From NCBI GenBank assembly GCA_900129675.1, contig FSRD01000001.1, positions 6,933,501 to 6,997,500 on the forward strand: 64,000 bases of DNA, written 5' to 3'. The notes under the pieces were generated by a model, which worked only from the letters and a program-made list of their open reading frames with translations, did not search any database and was not told the DNA's origin. This DNA comes from Bradyrhizobium erythrophlei. Its GTDB lineage: Bacteria > Pseudomonadota > Alphaproteobacteria > Rhizobiales > Xanthobacteraceae. Shown here in pieces: positions 40,778-48,122 of the stretch; position 1 is the stretch's first letter; each line of letters starts with the position of its first letter. The position numbers and the translations under genes are program-made.

Positions 40778-42827
40778 GATCACTGGCGATCACCTGGCGC
40801 GCAGCGCCTATGTCTACGTGCGGCAATCCAGCATCGATCAGCTCTTGCACAATCCGGAGAGCCGACGACGCCAGTATGCGCTGACGACGCGCGCCTGCGC
40901 CCTCGGTTGGGATAACGCGATTGTCATCGATGACGATCTCGGCCGCTCGGGGGGCGGGACGGCGCGCCCGGGCTTCGAACGCCTGCTGGCGGCGATCTGC
41001 AGCGGCGACGCGGGCGCGGTGTTTGCCCTTGAGGCCTCGCGCCTGGCCCGTAACGGGCGCGATTGGCACACCCTTTTGGAGTTCTGCGCCCTGGTCGGCA
41101 GCCTGATTATCGATGAGGACGGGGTCTACGATCCGCGGCTCGTAAATGATCGCTTGCTGCTCGGCATGAAAGGCACTTTCAGCGAGCTCGAACTGTCGAC
41201 GTTGCGGCAGCGCTCGCAAGAGGCTTTGCGCCTGAAGGCGGCGCGCGGCGATCTGCACACAACGGTCGCCATCGGCTATCGGCGCAGCGCCGATGACCGT
41301 CTGGAACAGGACCCGGACCTGCGTATCCGCGAAGTGCTGTCTCTGGTGTTCCGAAAGTTTCGAGAGATCAGCAGCGTGCGCCAGCTGGTCCTATGTCTGC
41401 GCCAGGAAGGAATCGACCTGCCAACCGCTGTGCACGGTCCGCAGGGGCGGACGGTGCGGTGGGGCCCGCCGCGCTACCATGCCGTCCATCGGCTGTTGAC
41501 CAATCCGGTCTATGCCGGGGCCTATGTCTTCGGACGAACGATTTCACGCACGCGGGTCGAAGGCGGCCGTAAAGTCATCACCCACGGTGTCGCGCGCCGA
41601 CGCGATGACTGGATGGTACTGATCCGCGATCACCATGCTGGTTATATCTCCTGGGAGGAGTATGATCGCAACCGGACGATCATTGCCGGCAATGCGAGCA
41701 TGAAGGGAGCGATGGTGGCGGGCGCGGTGCGCAATGGCAGTGGACTTCTCGTCGGCTTACTGCGCTGCGGGCGCTGCGGACGCAAGTTCAAGGTCCTCCA
41801 CCATTCGAGGCGCGATGCGCGCTATGTCTGCGCTAGTCACGTGGATCCGTCGCGCGAGAGAGGGTGTAGCGCTTTCAGCAACACGCGCATCGACGCGGCG
41901 GTGTCGGCGGAAGTGCTGCGTGCGATCTCGCCACTGGCGCTCGAGGCGGCGTTGCAGGTGATTTCCGGTCACAAGCAAGCCGGCAACGAACGGCTGCGCC
42001 AGAGCGAGCTTGCCCTGGACCAGGCCCGCTATGAGACGGCACACGCACGCCGACAATACGACGCCGTTGATCCCGACAACCGACTGGTCGCCGGCGAGCT
42101 CGAACGGCGGTGGAATGACTGTCTCGCGGCGGTCGCGCGGCTCGAAGATCAGATCCGGAGCTTGCGCAGCGAGCAGCCGAGCGCCGTCAGCGACGACGAG
42201 CGCATGGCGCTTATGGCGCTTGCCGGTGACCTGCCAGCGCTCTGGAACGATGCAGCTGCTTCCATCGAGACGCGCAAGCGGATTGTGCGCGCCGTGTTGA
42301 AGGAGATCATCGTCACAGTCGAGACCGGTCGGCTGCACCTCGTGCTGCACTGGCAGGGTGGAGATCACACGCGGCTTGAAGTGCTGAAGAACCGATCGGG
42401 CCAAAATCGCTACAAGACCGATGTGGCAACCGAGCAGTTGGTGCGCGAACTGGCCCGCCTGTTGCCAGACCACAGCATCGCCCCCGTTCTCAATCGGCTG
42501 GGTATCCGCTCGGCCAGAGGCCAGACCTGGACCCAGCTGCGTGTGCGCAATTTTCGCGGCGCGCATCAGATACCGGTCTACCGGGAGGGCGAACGTGCAG
42601 AACGTCATGAGCTTATTCTGGGCGAAGCCGCAAGCCGCCTCGGTGTCAGCAAGATGACCGTTGTTCGCCTGATCCGGGATGGACTGCTGCCTGCAAGGCA
42701 GGTTTGCGCCCGCGCACCCTATGTCATCCGGGAGGATGACCTGGCGCGGCCAGCCATTCGGCAGGCGATCGCGAGAGTTCGCCCAATATCAGCCGACCCG
42801 CGACAGGAAATCCTGTCTTTTCAATGA
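40770..42827 (+). CDS. Large serine recombinase B (685 aa)
   Basis: Complete protein: resolvase catalytic domain with the nucleophile Ser in YVRQSSIDQL, the RLARNGRDWH motif and LLLGMKGTFSELELSTLRQR; recombinase domain (HRLLTNPVYAGAYVFGRTIS); zinc ribbon (LLRCGRCGRKFKVLHH ... RYVCASH); coiled coil; and a C-terminal HTH/excisionase-like block (GEAASRLGVSKMTVVRLIRD). Probably the integrase that moved the element at 40287-42863 into gene A. All domains are intact. Confidence 0.93.
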   Translation: MTKITGDHLARSAYVYVRQSSIDQLLHNPESRRRQYALTTRACALGWDNAIVIDDDLGRSGGGTARPGFERLLAAICSGDAGAVFALEASRLARNGRDWHTLLEFCALVGSLIIDEDGVYDPRLVNDRLLLGMKGTFSELELSTLRQRSQEALRLKAARGDLHTTVAIGYRRSADDRLEQDPDLRIREVLSLVFRKFREISSVRQLVLCLRQEGIDLPTAVHGPQGRTVRWGPPRYHAVHRLLTNPVYAGAYVFGRTISRTRVEGGRKVITHGVARRRDDWMVLIRDHHAGYISWEEYDRNRTIIAGNASMKGAMVAGAVRNGSGLLVGLLRCGRCGRKFKVLHHSRRDARYVCASHVDPSRERGCSAFSNTRIDAAVSAEVLRAISPLALEAALQVISGHKQAGNERLRQSELALDQARYETAHARRQYDAVDPDNRLVAGELERRWNDCLAAVARLEDQIRSLRSEQPSAVSDDERMALMALAGDLPALWNDAAASIETRKRIVRAVLKEIIVTVETGRLHLVLHWQGGDHTRLEVLKNRSGQNRYKTDVATEQLVRELARLLPDHSIAPVLNRLGIRSARGQTWTQLRVRNFRGAHQIPVYREGERAERHELILGEAASRLGVSKMTVVRLIRDGLLPARQVCARAPYVIREDDLARPAIRQAIARVRPISADPRQEILSFQ

Positions 42828-42860
42828 GATCACGAGGTGCTGCATTATGTCGCCGTCCTG

Positions 42861-43285
42861 TTCAGACCTAACAGCAAGCGATCGTTGAAGTGAGCAGGAT
42901 CGTATAGTCCGTCATCGTCAAGGACGAGGGTGTCGGTCAATGCGCAAATCTCGAGCAGTCGATGCCAGTCGCTCGAGTTGCGCGCCAATCGTGATACTTC
43001 CAGGCCCATGACGATACCGACACGCCCCAAACTTACCTCGGTGACCAAACGCTGGAAACCTTCGCGATCCGCGGAGGACTTACCGGATAGGCCCTGGTCC
43101 GAGTCAATGATGATCACTTGATCGACGTGCCAGCCGAGTGAGATGGCGCGCTGACGCAAATCATACTGACGTTTGGTGCTCTCGCTGTTCTCAAACACCT
43201 GACGTAGCGAAGATTGACGCACGTAGAGAAAGGCACTCCTCTTAAGGTGTCGCGCCTGGACTTTGGACTGGGTATCGGAACTCAT
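42861..43285 (-). pseudogene. Large serine recombinase A, N-terminal part
   Basis: ATG 43285 starts MSSDTQSKVQARHLKRSAFL and continues through the catalytic Ser (YVRQSSLRQV), KRQYDLRQRAISLGWHVDQV, DQGLSGKSSADREGFQRLVT and EVSRLARNSSDWHRLLEICA to FNDRLLLGL, where the inserted element begins. The frame then reads three foreign residues and stops. The rest is at 38627-40286. Confidence 0.9.
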
Positions 43286-43286
43286 G

Positions 43287-43574
43287 TCACACCCTCCCAT
43301 GCTGTTGCAAAGCCATGGCGGCGACGATATCGACGAGGCTCCGCTCAATGCTCTCGAGCACGCACATCGCTGAAGAAACCGGCGGTGTGATATCCTCGCG
43401 TACCGGGAGCTCTTGTCCGACGTCTTTGATCCACGCTGCCATCCCTCTTCGCATGAGCAACGCTAAACTGTGCAGCGTATGGCGGCGATCTGCGGAGGCG
43501 ACAACGTCGTGTCGCAAAACCTCGTAGCGCGCCGCCAACGCATGACCATCGAGATTGCCGGCGGCGGGGTTCAC
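43287..43574 (-). CDS. Small protein of recombinase cassette A (95 aa)
   Basis: GTG 43574 overlaps the stop of the HTH gene as GTGA, and the stop lies 1 base before recombinase A. Product: MNPAAGNLDGHALAARYEVL, RHDVVASADRRHTLHSLALL, MRRGMAAWIKDVGQELPVRE and SIERSLVDIVAAMALQQHGR. Same position as the small genes at 40604 and 61941 but longer and not clearly homologous. Function unknown. Confidence 0.65.
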   Translation of the reverse strand: MNPAAGNLDGHALAARYEVLRHDVVASADRRHTLHSLALLMRRGMAAWIKDVGQELPVREDITPPVSSAMCVLESIERSLVDIVAAMALQQHGRV

Positions 43575-44062
43575 TGCGCTTTTTTTTTCAAACGCGCCAA
43601 CGCTCGCTTGACGGTGCGCTGGTGCACGACCAAGTCAAAGCGTTCGGCGATGCGTTCAACCAGGCGCTGGGCGGTCAACTCCTCGCCGGGGACGACCGTC
43701 TCCTCGATGAAGCGCGCCACCTCAGGGGTGATCTTGTGGGGTCGGCGCGGTCCCCGTTTGCCCGGTAGGAGTCCCACCAGACCGCTCCGATCGAAGTCGC
43801 TTCTCGCTTTGTAGAAAGTTGGACGTGACAAACCGAACATTGCGCTTGCCTTAGCGATGGATTGGCCCTCGGTCCGCACGCGGCGAAGCATCTCGTACTT
43901 GACCTGGATCAGGTCGCGAGGATCGAAGAAATCGCTATCGATAAAAGCGGGATCTCGTACGTCCTGCGCATGCGGATTGGCGGTGCCGCTCTCTTCGAGC
44001 GAGCGCTGCTTGGGATCGGTTTTGGGCGGGCGGCGAATCATTGTAACGATAATTGTGTCCAT
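43571..44062 (-). CDS. Helix-turn-helix protein of recombinase cassette A
   Basis: 163 residues. The middle has a transposase-like HTH (QVKYEMLRRVRTEGQSIAKA, SAMFGLSRPTFYKARSDFDR) and a second one (HKITPEVARFIEETVVPGEE, QRLVERIAERFDLVVHQRTV). Similar proteins are encoded before serine recombinases in rhizobia. A run of nine A residues (43580-43588 on the plus strand as T) codes KKK just before the end and could be a slippage site. Overlaps the next start by four bases, which suggests coupling. Confidence 0.78.
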   Translation of the reverse strand: MDTIIVTMIRRPPKTDPKQRSLEESGTANPHAQDVRDPAFIDSDFFDPRDLIQVKYEMLRRVRTEGQSIAKASAMFGLSRPTFYKARSDFDRSGLVGLLPGKRGPRRPHKITPEVARFIEETVVPGEELTAQRLVERIAERFDLVVHQRTVKRALARLKKKAQ

Positions 44063-44258
44063 ATATCAACCAATGTCAAGCAGGTATCGTTAGCCCTAAC
44101 CGACATCCGGTGCGAGCGACTGCGCGCTATAAAATCCTAATATAGCGCATGTATTATGATCAGCACGCGAGCTTCCTCTGAACCATCTGGTCTGGAGGCG
44201 GACCCGCCGCGAGCGACTAATGGACATATTTTACTTAACACGAAGGACACAATTTAGT
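44063..44258. promoter_or_regulatory. AT-richer leader of cassette A
   Basis: An AT-rich gap of 196 bp between the HTH gene and the DUF5372 remnant. It contains CTATAAAATCCTAATATAGC (44128-44147) with partial dyad symmetry and TTTTACTTAACACGAAGGAC further right. It probably holds the cassette promoter; exact elements cannot be assigned. Confidence 0.35.
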
Positions 44259-44592
44259 TTACACAGGTGAACGTCGTCGGTGCCGCGGTCTTGGTCGCTG
44301 CGCTGGCGTTTGCTGGGCAATGAGCGTCGCCAACCGCAACAGGTCTTCGACGCGGAAGTGCGAACGACCGGCCGACGTCCGCACGAACGAATCCGGCGGT
44401 GCTATGCTCGTCCATGCCGTCGGCAGATATCGAAGCTCGCCCCCGTCATCACGAAAGCAGACGCGGTCTTCTCCCCAAGCGAGGTACTGGTCTATGAGCC
44501 GGAGCTCACGACCGTAGAGGGGGTGAAAGACATGCGTAACCAGGAAGGTTTGCGTCCGATCAAGCGATACGAGTGCAGTTGACTGCTTTTGA
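44259..44592 (-). pseudogene. DUF5372-like gene, 5' end replaced by an IS fragment
   Basis: The frame reads TFLVTHVFHPLYGRELRLID, QYLAWGEDRVCFRDDGGELR, YLPTAWTSIAPPDSFVRTSA and GRSHFRVEDLLRLATLIAQQ, the DUF5372 pattern (VTHPFHPL.G..F.L......WG..RV.F....G.L..LP..WT). The IS fragment begins at 44593, so the first codons may be lost. Same role as the genes at 40375 and 61945 in their cassettes. Confidence 0.65.
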
Positions 44593-44848
44593 CAACGCAT
44601 ATGCCGAAAGGCTGATCGGTTCGATCCGACGGGAATGCGTTGACCACGTCATTGTATTCAGCGAACGCCACCTCCGTCACTTACTGCTCTGTTACATGAA
44701 ATATTACAATGGGACCCGCACGCATCTATCCCTGGAGAAAGATGCACCGGTCTCACGCGCCGTCGATCGCGCTGGGCGCATTCTTTGTCGCCCAATCTTA
44801 GGCGGACTCCACCACCGATACGCCCGGATTTAATTTACGACAGGCACA
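44593..44848 (+). mobile_element. Right-end fragment of the 28674-type IS
   Basis: Codes the last 80 residues of the transposase (AERLIGSIRRECVDHVIVFS ... LGGLHHRYARI) and ends with the terminal repeat TTTACGACAGGCACA at 44848. The left end is missing. Confidence 0.88.
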
Positions 44849-45040
44849 GGGATCGGGCGGTGCATCGGACCCTTGGCGCAGTGCTGCAACGAGGCGAATT
44901 CTTCTCGGGTTAATGGTGATGCAGACAAGCCTTGTGCCATCCCGCAAATATGCGCTCCGGACTGTCCGTTTTCCAGTTAACAATCCTGCCACAAACTGAC
45001 CCGCTGCCCGGCCTCCCATATCTCTTTTGCGCCGCCACAA
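44849..45040 (-). pseudogene. Possible gene remnant cut by the IS fragment
   Basis: The minus-strand frame reads GGRAAGQFVAGLLTGKRTVR, SAYLRDGTRLVCITINPRRI, RLVAALRQGSDAPPD, then enters the IS. It looks protein-like but I do not recognise it; its 5' part before 45040 lacks a clear start. In the rest of the 349-bp gap to 45197 I see nothing. Confidence 0.3.
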
Positions 45041-45197
45041 GGCCTTGCCTTCGCGTGCCGGAACCTCGGCCGGCGACTATGAGTCGGGCCAAACCAGCCG
45101 GGGTTCCGGCAGCAATAGACGGCCTCAGCATGCGCTGGGGTCGTTTTCTTTTGACCGCTCGCAGATTCAAAGCGTCACCCTTGCGCGACCAAGGCAC

Positions 45198-45284
45198 CTA
45201 CCGGCCGCCCAACAGAGCCCAAATCACCACCACCGCGGCAATCAGCAGCATGGCGAAGATTGTGCGGCGGCCGATGCGGTTCAT
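45198..45284 (-). CDS. 28-residue membrane peptide
   Basis: ATG 45284 overlaps the stop of the upstream gene (ATGA, 45281-45284). Product: MNRIGRRTIFAMLLIAAVVV then IWALLGGR. One membrane helix after a basic head, like the peptides at 15877 and 16043 (MNRDN...AAIWVLFAL). The overlap implies coupled translation. Too small for usual gene finders. Confidence 0.55.
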   Translation of the reverse strand: MNRIGRRTIFAMLLIAAVVVIWALLGGR

Positions 45285-45574
45285 CTGACGACCTTGTATC
45301 GCTTCGTTTGCTTGCGCCGCGGCGTGGCTGCTGGATCTGGCTCGTCATGGTGAAGCGCTCGAAGCACGGCGACCCGTGCGTGGAAGAGTAGATCGCGCCC
45401 CTCAGCGCAGTTGATGAGAGTTTCGACGGCGAGCTGCCAGTGAGCACGCTGCTGTTCGGCCTTGGGTAGCTTTTGAATGAAGCGCGCGGCGTCCTCCAGC
45501 GTCTTCATCTGGCCTGATGAGGGCAGCGGTATCGGATCGTCAAACTCGCGCTGCCAGCCACGCTCTGCAGCCAC
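45281..45574 (-). CDS. Hypothetical helical protein (97 aa)
   Basis: GTG 45574, six bases after the stop of the previous gene (45581). Product: MAAERGWQREFDDPIPLPSS then GQMKTLEDAARFIQKLPKAE, QQRAHWQLAVETLINCAEGR, a helical segment and a basic tail. The helix SLEDAARFIQKLPKAEQQ type occurs in small rhizobial proteins. Middle gene of a three-gene unit (45772 to 45198). Confidence 0.7.
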   Translation of the reverse strand: MAAERGWQREFDDPIPLPSSGQMKTLEDAARFIQKLPKAEQQRAHWQLAVETLINCAEGRDLLFHARVAVLRALHHDEPDPAATPRRKQTKRYKVVR

Positions 45575-45580
45575 GGGACC

Positions 45581-45772
45581 TTATCGCTCCGGTCCGTTGC
45601 CCCGGCTTTCAAATTGTAGGTCAATTGGCGTCAACGTGGTGCGGGGTTTGGGGCCATCTTCATACCTTGCCACCAAATCCAGAAGGCGGTTCTTGATGAA
45701 GGGGTCGGCCGCTTTCTCTGCTAAATCGCGCACCGTTTGGGCGCGTTGCTTCTTAAATTCCTCGTCCAGCAT
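45581..45772 (-). CDS. Small helical protein (63 aa)
   Basis: ATG 45772 follows GAGGATT. Product: MLDEEFKKQRAQTVRDLAEK, AADPFIKNRLLDLVARYEDG then a short polar tail. Such LDEEF..QRA..VR.LAEKA.DPF...RLL.L..RY proteins are recurrent in bradyrhizobia. First gene of a coupled set. Function unknown. Confidence 0.72.
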   Translation of the reverse strand: MLDEEFKKQRAQTVRDLAEKAADPFIKNRLLDLVARYEDGPKPRTTLTPIDLQFESRGNGPER

Positions 45773-46010
45773 GATCAATCCTCAACGCCACTTACTGAAA
45801 GGCCGGATGCTAACTCAAAACGAAAGAGACCGCCAACCGAGGTACTCCAAACTAGTTCGGAGCGATCAACTGGGTTGCGGTAGTTTGGCTGGCCGTTGGC
45901 CCCTCGTTTCCGCGTTGCCGCCGGCTGCAATGGGCGGCCCCAGATTAGCCACAAGCCCCGCTGGGGCCGCCCGGTGGGCCGCTGAGGGTAGGGCGTAGAT
46001 TGGGCGGACA

Positions 46011-46712
46011 ATGGTCAAGGTCGATCCTTACAGCATCGTCTTCCTGGCGATGGCAGTCTTTTTCTTCCTAGTGCGCAGTGTCCTCAGACTCCGCACTGGG
46101 AGCGAACGGTCGCCTGTGACCGACGCCTTCTTCTATCGCCTCTCCATGATCGCAGCCGTTTTAGGCGCGATGCTTTACGTCGCCGACAAAGCCCAGTGGC
46201 ATTCGCGGCTCGAGGCTGCCTTAACCCCTGTCGCCGCACCTGCTATCGCCGCAACTACTGAATCGGCTCGGGTAGCGGACAGCGTGCCGATCTATCCAAC
46301 TAACAATGGCACGTCGGCAATGATAGATGTGGTATTGGGCGTCCAGCCGCTCAGGATGCTGTTGGATACTGGCGCGACAACGTGCCTGGTATCAGAGGCT
46401 ATCGCTGCCAGAATTGTACGCGATGGTTATGGGGTTCGGCAGGAAGCTGTTCGCTTCAAGATGGCGGATGGCACGATCCGCACCCTGCCAACCCTTCTCA
46501 TCAGGGAGGTGCAGATTGGTCGGCATACTGTCCGCAATGTGTGGGCCGGGGTTTCATCTACAGGTGAGATGCTGCTCGCCTTCCCCGTCGTCAATGCCAT
46601 CGCTCCATTCACAATCGACACGCGAGCGAGGTTGTTGATTTTTCATACTTCCTCCAACTCGATAGGCGGCGGTCACTTTGCTGCATCCGCGACTGCTAGT
46701 TGGCGCGGCTAA
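46011..46712 (+). CDS. Retropepsin-like aspartic protease, membrane-anchored
   Basis: 233 residues. Two N-terminal membrane segments (SIVFLAMAVFFFLVRSVLRL and LSMIAAVLGAMLYVADKAQW), then a retropepsin domain (about 95-215) with the active-site motif LRMLLDTGATTCLVSEAIAA, FKMADGTIRTLPTLLIREVQ and NVWAGVSSTGEMLLAFPVVN in the usual order of the TIGR02281-type family. Catalysis needs a dimer, one Asp from each. It would work in the periplasm. The gene stands alone between oppositely oriented small genes. Confidence 0.85.
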   Translation: MVKVDPYSIVFLAMAVFFFLVRSVLRLRTGSERSPVTDAFFYRLSMIAAVLGAMLYVADKAQWHSRLEAALTPVAAPAIAATTESARVADSVPIYPTNNGTSAMIDVVLGVQPLRMLLDTGATTCLVSEAIAARIVRDGYGVRQEAVRFKMADGTIRTLPTLLIREVQIGRHTVRNVWAGVSSTGEMLLAFPVVNAIAPFTIDTRARLLIFHTSSNSIGGGHFAASATASWRG

Positions 46713-46767
46713 TACGATGCAAAAAAAAAGCCTCGTCGAAAGGTCGGGTAAGAGAGACTCTGCTGGC

Positions 46768-47046
46768 TCAACCGTGGGCTGGATACCCCGAGGCGGGCTT
46801 GTCGACCGCAAACAACGGTCGAACATCGGCCCCGCGGTGCCCGCAGGCACGACAGGTGAACTTCGGCTCGAGGTCGGACAGCCGGACGTCGTCCGGCCAC
46901 TGGCCGGCGTCGATCGTGACCGAATGGGCGCAGCGATAGTCGGCACAATAGACCAGCAGCCGGGTAGGGCCGGACTCCCGCATTTCCCCGAGAGTGATTT
47001 TCTGTTCACGCATGCCGCCAGCCCGCGCCATTTGAGCGTGGCTCAT
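46768..47046 (-). CDS. Small zinc-ribbon protein
   Basis: The frame starts at 47046, but family members start near MREQKITLGEMRESG (ATG 47013); neither has a strong ribosome site. Motifs: TRLLVYCADYRCAHSVTIDA (C..D..CSH), QWPDDVRLSDLEPKFTCRAC and GHRGADVRPLF. The two CxxxxC/CxxC pairs form a zinc ribbon. Very common in Bradyrhizobium. Function unknown. The gap to 47264 shows no gene. Confidence 0.78.
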   Translation of the reverse strand: MSHAQMARAGGMREQKITLGEMRESGPTRLLVYCADYRCAHSVTIDAGQWPDDVRLSDLEPKFTCRACGHRGADVRPLFAVDKPASGYPAHG

Positions 47047-47264
47047 TGAAGCGCGGCGGGGAGGGCGGCGGCAAGCCGCTACAGCTTGCGGGCGCGCGAC
47101 GGAATTGACGCTATGCCCTTCGCAGGAAATCGGCCCCGACGGGGTAGAAAAGTCGGTTCAAAATTCAGCCTTGTTCACCACTTTCGACGAGTTCAACGAA
47201 TGTGTCGGATTCGCCGATGTCTTCAAGCATCAGGCGCGTTTCGGGACCAGATTCGTTCCCGCTG

Positions 47265-48119
47265 TCATCGCGGACGCGCATCCTCTTCCGCGATCCGCTG
47301 CCACAGCGCCGTGATCATATCCTTCATTCGCAGCGCGTCTTGCCAGCGGTCCGACAATTCCGCGCCGTCAGGCCCGGTGATGGCATAGGGCGGCGGGCCG
47401 AGTTCGCACAGGAAGGTCAGCACCGCATCGGGGCCCGCGCGTTTGCGCCAGGAACGGATGGCGTATTCCCACCAGCCCATGAACAGATTGACCCAACCCT
47501 GGTGCTGCGGAAAGCCCAGCGAGATCTGCACCTGCTCGCGGCTGGCGATCCGTCCGTGGATTCCCCAGCAATTGTCGAGAATGCGGTGGATCATCTCGTG
47601 ATTGATCTCGTCGACGGGCCAGGCGAATTCGCGACCCACCAGATAATGCGAAACGTCAGCGGTTAGCCTTAGGTCGGGAAAGCAATCCAGGAGCTGCAGC
47701 GTGAAGAACAGGTCGGTGGTCATGCGGTCGCGGTGGGTTTCGATATGCACGGCGACGCCGGCCTGATCGGCCAGCCTCCGCCAGCCTTCGATCAGGGGAA
47801 TGCAATCCTCGATCAGATGTGGCCGCACGTTCGGTTGCAGGTTGACGTGGTCGGCGCCGAGACGCGCGACCAGTTCCAGCACCGGTTTGAGATCATCGAC
47901 ATTGGTCGGATAGCACTGCGCCTGCCAGATCATGTCGTGTGCGCGCAGATACGAAGTGACTTGCGTGACGAACGCCGGATCGATGAAGCGAACGCCGGCC
48001 CCATCGAAGCCGGCGTCGCGGATCATGTCGAGCTGGGTCGCAAGCGGCCACTCCGCTGCATCGGCCCGCCGCCGCTCCATCGCCCAGAGCGACTGGAGGA
48101 TGCGAAGTTGCTGCGCCAT
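47265..48119 (-). CDS. Xylose-isomerase-like TIM-barrel protein (sugar phosphate isomerase/epimerase)
   Basis: 284 residues with AP-endonuclease-2/IolE-like features: LDMIRDAGFDGAGVRFIDPA, ADHVNLQPNVRPHLIEDCIP, GVAVHIETHRDRMTTDLFFT (metal-ligand E) and DLRLTADVSHYLVGREFAWP (D and H ligands), then ELGPPPYAITGPDG (last E). Isomerases or hydrolases of this fold act in sugar and inositol catabolism. It is the last gene of the minus-strand cluster with the transporter (48123) and oxygenase (49566). Confidence 0.86.
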   Translation of the reverse strand: MAQQLRILQSLWAMERRRADAAEWPLATQLDMIRDAGFDGAGVRFIDPAFVTQVTSYLRAHDMIWQAQCYPTNVDDLKPVLELVARLGADHVNLQPNVRPHLIEDCIPLIEGWRRLADQAGVAVHIETHRDRMTTDLFFTLQLLDCFPDLRLTADVSHYLVGREFAWPVDEINHEMIHRILDNCWGIHGRIASREQVQISLGFPQHQGWVNLFMGWWEYAIRSWRKRAGPDAVLTFLCELGPPPYAITGPDGAELSDRWQDALRMKDMITALWQRIAEEDARPR

Positions 48120-48122
48120 AGA

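Larger units (their letters stand above)
40287..42863 (+). mobile_element. Serine-recombinase element inserted in recombinase gene A
   Basis: Host sequence on the left ends CGTACCC-TTC (TTC at 40284-40286) and resumes on the right with TTC-AGACC (TTC at 42861-42863). Removing one TTC and the insert restores CCC-TTC-AGA, coding LKG in the DRLLLGLKGTMSE motif. A short identical core at both ends with no larger target duplication is what large serine recombinases produce. The insert carries three overlapping genes ending with its own recombinase (40770-42827). Confidence 0.85.

Noticed and set aside
43905..43918. TTGACCTGGATCAG as a further FixK box
   Set aside because: Lies inside the HTH gene, is asymmetric (CAG instead of CAA) and is not near a start codon.
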